64,000 bases of DNA from contig NZ_JAJNKB010000001.1 of NCBI RefSeq assembly GCF_021533195.1, forward strand, positions 310,001-374,000, read 5' to 3'. Position 1 is the stretch's first letter, and the number at the start of each line of letters is the position of its first letter. Positions 44,935 to 52,298 of the stretch are shown one piece after another. The notes beneath the pieces were generated by a model. It was not told the origin of the DNA and made no database searches. It saw only the letters and a list, made by a program, of their open reading frames with translations. The translations under genes and the position numbers were made by a program. The DNA comes from Portibacter marinus. GTDB taxonomy: Bacteria > Bacteroidota > Bacteroidia > Chitinophagales > Saprospiraceae.

Positions 44935-45360
44935 TTATTACTTATTGATAAGGTCTTCATAATTGCGTCTGAATTAAAGACACTCACTCAGTGGCACTCC
45001 CCTACTGGTTCTTTTTAAATTGGAAGATAGTTGACAATCTCCCAACATAACTCACTGATATACAATTGTTATAATTCTTACAAACTAAAAATTATAATAT
45101 GTAAATTTTATATATATTGAAAATACTATCAGGATCTCCTCACCATGAAGCGTAGGACTTTGGCCAAAAACACCAGCTGAATGTAGGAAAGCTAATATAT
45201 TATTGATATGAGCGTACAAAATAAACGGCCCTGATAGTAGTGGAGAGATTTAAGCAGGAATTAATCAACGGCAAAAGACTAATCACTGAAGAAAATAGCT
45301 GTTCTCAGCAATTACTAAACCAAAGTATATATCCGTGAAATTCGTTGTTTACAGTTAGAA
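44935..45360. other. 426-bp AT-rich intergenic region with distant inverted repeat
   Basis: No open frame of note. It holds the upstream region of the Crp/Fnr gene and the downstream region of the DUF4249 gene. The most structured part is 45124-45239, bounded by a perfect 10-bp inverted repeat (TACTATCAGG ... CCTGATAGTA) with a 96-nt interior. No tRNA, riboswitch or IS end recognised. Confidence 0.6.
45124..45239. repeat. Inverted repeat (10-bp arms) enclosing a possible structured RNA
   Basis: Arms at 45124-45133 and 45230-45239 are exact complements; the interior contains GGCC and an agcgta direct repeat. This could be the closing stem of a ~116-nt non-coding RNA or a mobile remnant. No transposase or target duplication supports the latter. 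Confidence 0.3.
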
Positions 45361-46251
45361 TTAGTATAATTCGATCGTATTGATCGTACTCGAGTAACCT
45401 GTAAATAAGCCTAATCCATTTTCAAAATTACTATACGAAATGACTGGTTCTGATAAAGAAACCGTTTGTGAAGCCACCTGCTTGGAGTAAGATTTATAAT
45501 ATTGATAAGCATGACCAGTTATGGTCACCAATTCAAAATGGATCTCTTCTAGTTCAAATTGTACTGGAATAAATTTTTCATTGACGAGCGTTAGTGCAAT
45601 GTCATCTGATATTTTATCTGTATCGACGAGGAGACCTTCATTGAACTTAGAATAATAGCAACCATTTTTACCAGATCTTATTTCCTTGATTAACAAATCT
45701 TCTCTTTCACCATCTGCATTTCTAAAAAATGGTTTGACTACAAAGTACCGATGCTCAGACTCTTTAAGAGGGACTCTTATTTGGACTTCAAGATTTTTAT
45801 GCTTTGGGTTAAATTGCTCAGTACTATACTTTTCTAACAAGTACTTACTTATAAAGTTGGGATCTGGGATGACAGTTGTTCCTACAATAGGTGAAATACT
45901 ATTGTCATCTTTTAGAGAAATTTTCAAACCGTATTCAACACCCGGTTCAGGTCGAAATGATCCTTGTGAAACAAACGCTTTTTCCCTTGATAAATAACGG
46001 AACCCAGGGTCATCTAATGGTTTTCCGTCTTTTAGCAGCACTACTTTAGCATCTGCCTGCTTGGGATAAAAATAATCATCTTCTGTATTCAGTCCGGGTG
46101 CAACATTGACTTTAACTTTAATTTTGTCCTCAGGAGTAATCTCTGAAAATGCATAAAGTTTCGTATGTCCTCCTTCTACATTAAAGAAGGCATCTTGCTC
46201 ACAGGAATAAAAAAACAGAAGGCCGAATAAAAAGTAAGTTAGTCGCTTCAC
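45361..46251 (-). CDS. DUF4249 outer-membrane lipoprotein of the FecR/TonB locus
   Basis: A 296-residue lipoprotein (lipobox FYSC) with a DUF4249 beta-rich mature part, recognised by the pattern of strands including VKVNVAPGL, ADAKVVLLKDG and SFRPEPGVEYGLKISL. In Bacteroidota, DUF4249 genes typically follow STN-TonB receptors and probably form an extracellular or periplasmic lid or partner. I chose GTG at 46251; a TTG 10 codons upstream would give an N-terminus poorly suited to a signal peptide. It lies about 200 bp downstream of the receptor. Confidence 0.82.
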   Translation of the reverse strand: MKRLTYFLFGLLFFYSCEQDAFFNVEGGHTKLYAFSEITPEDKIKVKVNVAPGLNTEDDYFYPKQADAKVVLLKDGKPLDDPGFRYLSREKAFVSQGSFRPEPGVEYGLKISLKDDNSISPIVGTTVIPDPNFISKYLLEKYSTEQFNPKHKNLEVQIRVPLKESEHRYFVVKPFFRNADGEREDLLIKEIRSGKNGCYYSKFNEGLLVDTDKISDDIALTLVNEKFIPVQFELEEIHFELVTITGHAYQYYKSYSKQVASQTVSLSEPVISYSNFENGLGLFTGYSSTINTIELY

Positions 46252-46454
46252 TGTAATCCTAGTTGGTTTCAAATTTCTCAATTGTAAATGTACAAATTAC
46301 ATTTGGATTCTCATTATTTTTAACATATTACAAATTCTTCATAAGTGTCTGATAATCATATATATAAAGATACGAATCTTATGTCCAATGGGGTGGATAA
46401 AATAGACTTCTGCAAGCCTCGTTACTTATTTAATTTATACCTAATACATAAGTT

Positions 46455-49097
46455 TTAGAATGTCAGACTGTAGCTAACAGAGGGAAGTATAGGTAAAATT
46501 GATATTTGTTTTTTCTGTGGGGTTTCTTCAGGGTTTTCACTTCTTCTTACATAGAAGAATAATGGATTTCTCCAGTCGAAAACATTGTACACACCAATAG
46601 AAAGCTTTTGCCTTCCCCAGCTATATTTGTTGTAAATGTTGACAGACACATCGATTCTTTTGTAATCTGGCAACTGTGTATTGTTCTTTTTCAGAAAAAT
46701 ATTGACAAAGAGTGGTTCATCTTCGCTCGGTTTTATGGTATTAGATGGGACAGTCACCCAATTTCCGGTGAGATAGATTGCATTGGCAGCCAATTCAATA
46801 TTTTTATTGACTCTATATGTAAAATTTGAATTAATCATATGTCTTCGATCGTATCTAAATGGATACACTTCACCATTATTGATCTCCGCAAATTGTCGGG
46901 ATGCCTTCGACCAGGTATATGAGACAGTGTTCTTAAATTTGCCAACATTCTTAACTAAAGTAGATTCAAATCCATAACTTAACCCGGTGCCTACCGGAAT
47001 TTCTGTTTCCCAATCTACCCCACTGTTGATATCCAGGACTGGTCCTTCACGCAAGGTTAAAATTCTATTTAACCTTTTGAAAAAGCCACCGATTTCCAGA
47101 TAACCAAATTCAGTAAATCTGCTTAAAAAGCTACCACTAACTTGCCAAGCTGATTCCGGTCTTAGTCTGTCAGTGGTGGGCAACCATATGTCAGTTGGTA
47201 ATCCGAGTCCAGAGGTGGTCAGTAAGTGCAAAAACTGGTTGGATCTTGAAAATGTAAATCTAAGCAAGTGATCTTCGGTCAATTCTGAATTGATAATGAT
47301 AGAAGGTAACAAAGCATAAAAGTTTGTTCCCCTGGATCTTATTAATGATGACCTAAGACCTAAAGTCACATCAATAGCTTCAGTAGCCTTTATTCGGTCT
47401 TCGACGTATACATTGGCTTCAAATCCGACTTCCTTGATTGGTTGTAAATTATCTACAAGATTTTCACGAGTCAGGATTTCGTCTATTCCTATCAAAGAAT
47501 CCGCCTCACTAATGACCGCTAATCCAGGATCGAATTGATGCCTGACCAGATCAGTACCAAATTGCAGTTGATGTCGGTTCGTGGCATTGTAGTTAAAATC
47601 CATTCTAAAACCAGCATCTGTTATTTTACTTTGAAACAAACTTCCATTGTAAATCAAATCGATTGGCCTCCTTTCAATCTCCCACTTGGTCTGTTCATTC
47701 TTGAAAGCATCGAATGCGAATTGCGAATAATAGGCAGTGGTATTAAGAAAGAGTTTCTTCCCAGCTTTTGAACTCAATCTCGCCGAAACAATTCTATTAC
47801 CCCAGCTCCAAGAAGTTTCAAAATTATCGAAAGTGTCTAGAGAATCTTTTCTGGCTTCAATGATGGTATTGTCACTAAATCCATCGCTTCCTTCATAATA
47901 GCTGAGGTAAAAAGTAGAACTCTTACCCACTTGAAATTTTAATTTACCATTGATGTCATAAAAAGTATAGTCTACCTGGCCATTATTGCCTTGTGCATTT
48001 TTAAAGGCTCTGGAACCGGATCTTATCCATGCATCCACGATGGACCTTCTTCCTGATATGATAAATGAACTTTTATCTTTGACTATAGGGCCCTCCAATG
48101 TAAACTTCGCAGAAATGGTTCCCAGCGAGAAGTCACCTGAATATTTTTGGAGATTACCCTCTTTGGTCCTTATATCCATTACTGAAGATAATCTTCCACC
48201 ATATTTTGCAGGAAAAGCGTCTTTATAGAGTTTTGCACTTTTGATCATGGATGTATTAAAAATTGAAAACATTCCCAGAGTATGACCGGTATTGTATACC
48301 GGTACACCATCAAGCAGTATGAGGTTTTGATCTACCGAGCCTCCACGAACATTGATGCCACCCAAACCATCTGCACCAGTAGAAACTCCTGGCTGCATTC
48401 CTGCCAATCTTATTATATCAGGATCTCCTCCTAATGCTGTCATATTATTTAATATGTGAATTGGAAAGGTATTAACGTCCTGAATGTTGTTTTTCTTTAC
48501 CAATCTGGTATCTTCGATAATGATTTCATTAAGAAGAATATTAGGTGTCATTTTAATGACATGGTTCTTTTCCTTTGAATCTAGAATGGCTGTATTGGCC
48601 TCGTAGCCCAGATAGGTAAATCGAAGACTGACCAATGAGTCCTTAGAAGAAAAACTAAAAAAGCCATATTCGTTAGTAAAAACACCAATGTTGGCTTTAC
48701 TGCTATATACATTGGCATACGCCAGGCGCTCTCTACTGTTGGCATCTTCAATATAACCTGAGAAAATAAACTTACCCTCTTCGTCTTTATTTTCGTTTTT
48801 GGTGATCACGACCTGACCAGCTATGTATTCAAATTCTAAATTGGTATCTGCAAGTAATACCGTCAGTACATCAGATAAGGTCTCTTCCCGTATATTAATA
48901 GAAACAATGTAGTCTGGAGAAATAATAGTGGGGTCAAAAGCAATATTAATATTTGTAAGGGTACTGATATCGACTAAAACCTTGTTAAGTGGTTTCTCAT
49001 AACAGGTATATGACACCTTTTTCTCCGCAAGCTCAATTTGTGATTGCAGAATCCAGGGAAAAAGTATCAAGAATAGTAGTAATATTTTTTTTGCCAT
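46455..49097 (-). CDS. STN-domain TonB-dependent receptor (surface-signalling type)
   Basis: An outer-membrane transporter of 880 residues with signal peptide 1-20 (ending LQSQ), STN/secretin domain (about 25-95), carboxypeptidase-regulatory-like domain (about 105-185), plug with INVRGGSVDQNLILLDGVP (about 245-265) and a C-terminal barrel ending in LTF. STN domains transmit ligand occupancy to a FecR anti-sigma factor, here encoded directly upstream. The ATG at 49097 is taken; a longer frame adds 23 residues before the signal peptide. The ligand is unknown. Confidence 0.93.
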   Translation of the reverse strand: MAKKILLLFLILFPWILQSQIELAEKKVSYTCYEKPLNKVLVDISTLTNINIAFDPTIISPDYIVSINIREETLSDVLTVLLADTNLEFEYIAGQVVITKNENKDEEGKFIFSGYIEDANSRERLAYANVYSSKANIGVFTNEYGFFSFSSKDSLVSLRFTYLGYEANTAILDSKEKNHVIKMTPNILLNEIIIEDTRLVKKNNIQDVNTFPIHILNNMTALGGDPDIIRLAGMQPGVSTGADGLGGINVRGGSVDQNLILLDGVPVYNTGHTLGMFSIFNTSMIKSAKLYKDAFPAKYGGRLSSVMDIRTKEGNLQKYSGDFSLGTISAKFTLEGPIVKDKSSFIISGRRSIVDAWIRSGSRAFKNAQGNNGQVDYTFYDINGKLKFQVGKSSTFYLSYYEGSDGFSDNTIIEARKDSLDTFDNFETSWSWGNRIVSARLSSKAGKKLFLNTTAYYSQFAFDAFKNEQTKWEIERRPIDLIYNGSLFQSKITDAGFRMDFNYNATNRHQLQFGTDLVRHQFDPGLAVISEADSLIGIDEILTRENLVDNLQPIKEVGFEANVYVEDRIKATEAIDVTLGLRSSLIRSRGTNFYALLPSIIINSELTEDHLLRFTFSRSNQFLHLLTTSGLGLPTDIWLPTTDRLRPESAWQVSGSFLSRFTEFGYLEIGGFFKRLNRILTLREGPVLDINSGVDWETEIPVGTGLSYGFESTLVKNVGKFKNTVSYTWSKASRQFAEINNGEVYPFRYDRRHMINSNFTYRVNKNIELAANAIYLTGNWVTVPSNTIKPSEDEPLFVNIFLKKNNTQLPDYKRIDVSVNIYNKYSWGRQKLSIGVYNVFDWRNPLFFYVRRSENPEETPQKKQISILPILPSVSYSLTF

Positions 49098-49164
49098 AAT
49101 CCTCAACTTAAATGCGGGCAAAATCATGCCAAAGTCATCAGGTTTCGAATACTTCAGTCTGGGC

Positions 49165-49195
49165 AAAAAAAAAGCTTCTGATCAACAGAAGCTTT
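49165..49195 (-). terminator. Terminator/attenuator between FecR and receptor genes
   Basis: Minus strand: stem AAAGCTTCTG / CAGAAGCTTT with a TTGAT loop, then nine T. It lies 20 bp past the FecR-type stop and 68 bp before the receptor ATG, inside what is otherwise one operon, so it should reduce or gate readthrough into the receptor gene. Confidence 0.8.
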
Positions 49196-49215
49196 AAATA
49201 GTATTGCTTATACTT

Positions 49216-50244
49216 TTAATTACATGGGTCCGCATTGATAGAGTACTTTGCATCACCTTGCTTAGTGATGGTCAAATTTCTATTCTTGTATGCAGCCTCA
49301 ATGACTTTAATAGTGTTATTAATATTTTCTTTATCAAATTCTATAGGACTGGTAAACGTGCAATTTTCAAGGCCCTCAGATTCGAATTCGAAATCCACAT
49401 CATAAACTCTTTCTAAAATTCCAAATACATAAGTATACTTAGAATCTTCAAAACGATACTTATTGGTTACAAAGAAATCAGCGTTGGAAACTGCCAACTG
49501 TTCTTTGGCGAGAAACATTTTCTCTGAAGTATCGTAGTACAATTTCTCATTCATCGTGACATCCATTGACATGCTACTTCCTTCCGGGGTTACCCTTACA
49601 GTGCCTTCTTTCACTTCCACTTCCATCAAACCATCTTTATTGGCTGTATTCACGGAAAAAGAAGTACCAAGTACCTGGACATTAGCTGCTTCAGTTCTGA
49701 TGATAAAAGGTTTTTTCTTATTTTCTTCGACATCAAAGAAAGCTTCACCTTCTAAAATCACTTCCCTATTTCCATTTATAAATTTGCTAGGATAGGTAAA
49801 AGTAGATTTTTCATTTACCCAAACTTTAGTTCCATCCACCAAATCAATCGACTTCACTTCATTTGTGATGGTTGAAACCATTAGCTGATCAACATTAAGC
49901 GAGTTAGAAACTTGCCAGACTATAAGCGCTCCTATGAGAATAACACCGATCGCAGCGTATTTCATCCAATCCTTAATAGGATTTAATGGAATTACTTTAG
50001 CCGGTTGTTGTGAAGGAAGATCGGCCTGTAGCCTTTTTTGAAATTTTTGAAAACTCTTATCTACGTCAGGTTCGTACGTAGGAGTATAACCCTTAGATAA
50101 TTCCCACACCTGGGAAACTTTCTGCTGCTCTTCTACATTTTGTGAAGAATGGGCTAACCAATCAATCAAAAGCTGCCTGTCGGCACCGTCTAACTGATCA
50201 GTAAGTTGCCTGTGCAGCAACGTCATTACTGATTTGTCATGCAT
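49216..50244 (-). CDS. FecR-type anti-sigma factor
   Basis: A 342-residue inner-membrane regulator: cytoplasmic anti-sigma N-terminus (about 1-85, with DQLDGADRQLLIDWL), transmembrane helix (about 93-110), FecR periplasmic domain (about 120-220, with VDGTKVWVNEKSTFTYPSKF, quoted in parts, and FIIRTEAANVQVLGTSF) and a C-terminal DUF4974 domain (about 255-340). It holds the sigma factor until the STN receptor signals. Sits 68 bp downstream of the sigma gene. Confidence 0.93.
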   Translation of the reverse strand: MHDKSVMTLLHRQLTDQLDGADRQLLIDWLAHSSQNVEEQQKVSQVWELSKGYTPTYEPDVDKSFQKFQKRLQADLPSQQPAKVIPLNPIKDWMKYAAIGVILIGALIVWQVSNSLNVDQLMVSTITNEVKSIDLVDGTKVWVNEKSTFTYPSKFINGNREVILEGEAFFDVEENKKKPFIIRTEAANVQVLGTSFSVNTANKDGLMEVEVKEGTVRVTPEGSSMSMDVTMNEKLYYDTSEKMFLAKEQLAVSNADFFVTNKYRFEDSKYTYVFGILERVYDVDFEFESEGLENCTFTSPIEFDKENINNTIKVIEAAYKNRNLTITKQGDAKYSINADPCN

Positions 50245-50312
50245 AATTTTAAGCGTATATTAACAGTAAGACACTACTTATCAAATGTCCCCCTACTCAA
50301 ATTAAGAAATTT

Positions 50313-50867
50313 TTATATCTCTTTATCCAAATAAGGATTTACTGCTATCTTTAATATCTTCAAAGCCTTTGAAATCTGATTCTCTACGGTTTTAATAGAA
50401 ATTTCAAGTGCGGCTGCTATTTCCTTATAGCTCATTTCTTCAAATCTACTCATCATAAATACGATTCGACATTTCTCTGGTAGAGTGTCAATCGCATCAT
50501 TGATAATCTCTTGAAGCTCCATAGCTTCTAAACTCTTTTCAGAGCTCCTAACGGAAATATTAACCACTGCATCGTCATCGTCGTTATCAAACTTCATCTT
50601 TTTACTACGTATGTAGTTCAAAGCTTTGTTGATAGCGGCGCGTTTCAGATAGGCTTTCAAAGAACTGGTAATCTGAATTTTTTCCCTCTTTCTCCACAAC
50701 TCATAAAACACATCTTGAGCTAGATCTTCTGTAAGATTTGGATCAGGAATTATCTTATAAACAGCACTACAAATGTAAGAATAATACTGTTTAAAAATCT
50801 TCTCTATCGCTCCATCATCCGAATCATTCAGAAACGCAACAAGCTCTTTGTCTGTGTAGTTGCTCAT
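50313..50867 (-). CDS. ECF sigma factor of the FecI type
   Basis: A 184-residue ECF sigma factor with region 2 (NLTEDLAQDVFYELWRKREK) and region 4 (EEMSYKEIAAALEISIKTVENQISKAL, in parts: YKEIAAALEISIKTVENQI). Together with FecR, the STN receptor and DUF4249 it forms a complete surface-signalling locus, most likely controlling uptake of the receptor's ligand. The acidic Asp-rich linker between the two regions is typical. Confidence 0.94.
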   Translation of the reverse strand: MSNYTDKELVAFLNDSDDGAIEKIFKQYYSYICSAVYKIIPDPNLTEDLAQDVFYELWRKREKIQITSSLKAYLKRAAINKALNYIRSKKMKFDNDDDDAVVNISVRSSEKSLEAMELQEIINDAIDTLPEKCRIVFMMSRFEEMSYKEIAAALEISIKTVENQISKALKILKIAVNPYLDKEI

Positions 50868-51183
50868 ATAGCCACCTTGGTCAAAGGTTTATAAATTTAA
50901 TTATTCAGAAAGTAAAAAATGTACTTATGTAAACTATTTACCTAAAAAAATTCTTCAATCCTATAATAAGCAACAATCATGCAATTTAACATGAAATCAA
51001 TATATTACAAAATTAAATAATATAAAAATTGAAGTTAATCAGTGCATTCTTACACTTAAAAATATAAAATAAAATTTGGTTGACGAAATTCACGAACAAT
51101 CTGAGCACAATTTTCATTATTGTAGTAGAGAAGAAACTGAATTTCTTCACTACTTTTAATTAATTGCAATTAAACTACTTAAA
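50868..51183. other. 316-bp AT-rich intergenic region with a hairpin
   Basis: No convincing gene. It contains the divergent upstream regions of the FecI-type gene (minus) and the lipoprotein at 51184 (plus). Near the right end lies the hairpin 51124-51154. No exact TAnnTTTG element was found for either gene. Confidence 0.6.
51124..51154 (+). repeat. Hairpin in the leader of the lipoprotein gene
   Basis: Arms AGTAGAGAAGAAA and TTTCTTCACTACT (12 of 13 pairs) with a 5-nt loop, followed by TTTAATTAATT, 29 bp before the ATG at 51184. Terminator-like, so it may be an attenuator or a structured 5' leader. Confidence 0.45.
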
Positions 51184-51984
51184 ATGAATTCTAAATTTAT
51201 AGCCTTTCTTTTTGTGATCTCATTTCTAACCTTGTCTTGTAAGAATACTTCTGAAACAGAGAATGTTTCAGATGAAAATATGGAAATGAATTCGGAGGAA
51301 AAGAAATTTACCATCAGCCCTTTCTCAGACTCTCCTGCGTTTCCGGATGCAGAGATTACCTCTGTCAACTATCAAAATAGTAAATTTAGCTTTGGCATCG
51401 AAGCAACAGATTATCAATTGGGAGAGCAGACCTCGGATGCATCAACTAAGATGTGTGCTAATTCGGATAAAGGTCAACACATCCATCTGATTGTCGACAA
51501 CGAACCTTATGCTGCGAAATACACTGCAGATTTTGACTACGAAATTGAAGACGGTGAGCATCACATGCTTGCTTTTCTTAGTAGATCATATCACGAATCC
51601 ATCAAAACTGATGCTGCTCATGTAGCAAAGAAAATAACGGTGAATGGTAACAGTATCACAGAGGAGTCCGACATCGAAGAGCCCATGCTGTTTTATAGCA
51701 GACCTAAAGGAAGCTATGTAGGAAAAGACACTGAAAAGATCATGTTAGATTTCTACCTGGTCAATACTAATTTGTCAGCGGATGGTTACAAAGTGAAAGC
51801 TGAAATCAATGGGGAGGAACACATGCTTGATACTTGGCAGCCCTACTTTGTAGAAGGTCTGCCCATGGGTATCAACTCCATCAGATTAACACTGGTAGAT
51901 AAAGACGGCAATAGAGTAGATACCCCTCTTAATCCCGTGACCAGAACATTTGAATTAATGGAGGATCCGGCACCTGCAGATTAA
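51184..51984 (+). CDS. Uncharacterised lipoprotein
   Basis: A 266-residue lipoprotein with lipobox LTLSC (Cys19). The mature protein is beta-rich with a duplicated look: GQHIHLIVDNEPYAAKYTADF (in part: GQHIHLIVDNEPY) and later HMLDTWQPYFVEGLP. The HxH and several other histidines could bind metal. Residues 20-40 are Glu/Ser-rich linker. The family is not recognised. A strong terminator follows 40 bp after the stop, so it is probably monocistronic. Confidence 0.6.
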   Translation: MNSKFIAFLFVISFLTLSCKNTSETENVSDENMEMNSEEKKFTISPFSDSPAFPDAEITSVNYQNSKFSFGIEATDYQLGEQTSDASTKMCANSDKGQHIHLIVDNEPYAAKYTADFDYEIEDGEHHMLAFLSRSYHESIKTDAAHVAKKITVNGNSITEESDIEEPMLFYSRPKGSYVGKDTEKIMLDFYLVNTNLSADGYKVKAEINGEEHMLDTWQPYFVEGLPMGINSIRLTLVDKDGNRVDTPLNPVTRTFELMEDPAPAD

Positions 51985-52025
51985 ATGAGCTGGTCTGGAA
52001 AACTATAAGAAGTGTAATAACAATT

Positions 52026-52058
52026 AGCCTCCTTCATCAGAAGGAGGCTTTTTTTTTA
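52026..52058 (+). terminator. Intrinsic terminator after the lipoprotein gene
   Basis: AGCCTCCTT / AAGGAGGCT stem (9 bp), CATCAG loop, followed by nine T. Confidence 0.9.
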
Positions 52059-52149
52059 TAAACCAGGCTTTACTTGAACCTAAAATCGCATTGCGAAAAA
52101 AAATTAAAATTTGAAGGCTGCCAAATTCAATTTAATAAAGTAAAAACTG

Positions 52150-52157
52150 TATTTTTG
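52150..52157 (+). promoter_or_regulatory. Bacteroidota -7 promoter element (TATTTTTG) for tRNA-His
   Basis: Exact TAnnTTTG match with its last base 29 bp before the tRNA 5' end, predicting a transcript start near 52164. Confidence 0.55.
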
Positions 52158-52185
52158 CCGTCGCTTTTGACAAAAAGTGCAAAAT

Positions 52186-52260
52186 GGTGGTTGTAGCTCA
52201 GTTGGTTAGAGCGCCTGATTGTGGTTCAGGAAGTCGTGGGTTCAAATCCCATCTTCCACC
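52186..52260 (+). tRNA. tRNA-His (anticodon GTG)
   Basis: A 75-nt cloverleaf including the extra G at position -1 that marks histidine tRNA, facing discriminator C73. Anticodon stem CCTGA/TCAGG with loop TTGTGGT gives GTG. T-arm GTGGG-TTCAAAT-CCCAT. The acceptor stem GTGGTTG pairs with CTTCCAC except at two adjacent positions (5-68 and 6-67), which are T-T. CCA is not encoded. A terminator follows at 52267. Confidence 0.96.
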
Positions 52261-52266
52261 CTTTAA

Positions 52267-52298
52267 AAAAAGACATCTCCATACTGGAGATGTCTTTT
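52267..52298. terminator. Bidirectional terminator between tRNA-His and the T9SS cargo gene
   Basis: Perfect stem AAAAGACATCTCC / GGAGATGTCTTTT (13 bp) with a 5-nt loop. It ends the tRNA-His transcript and the convergent cargo gene, whose last codon it overlaps. Confidence 0.88.

Noticed and set aside
45124-45239. Inverted repeats as ends of an insertion sequence
   Set aside because: The interior is only 96 nt with no transposase or target-site duplication.
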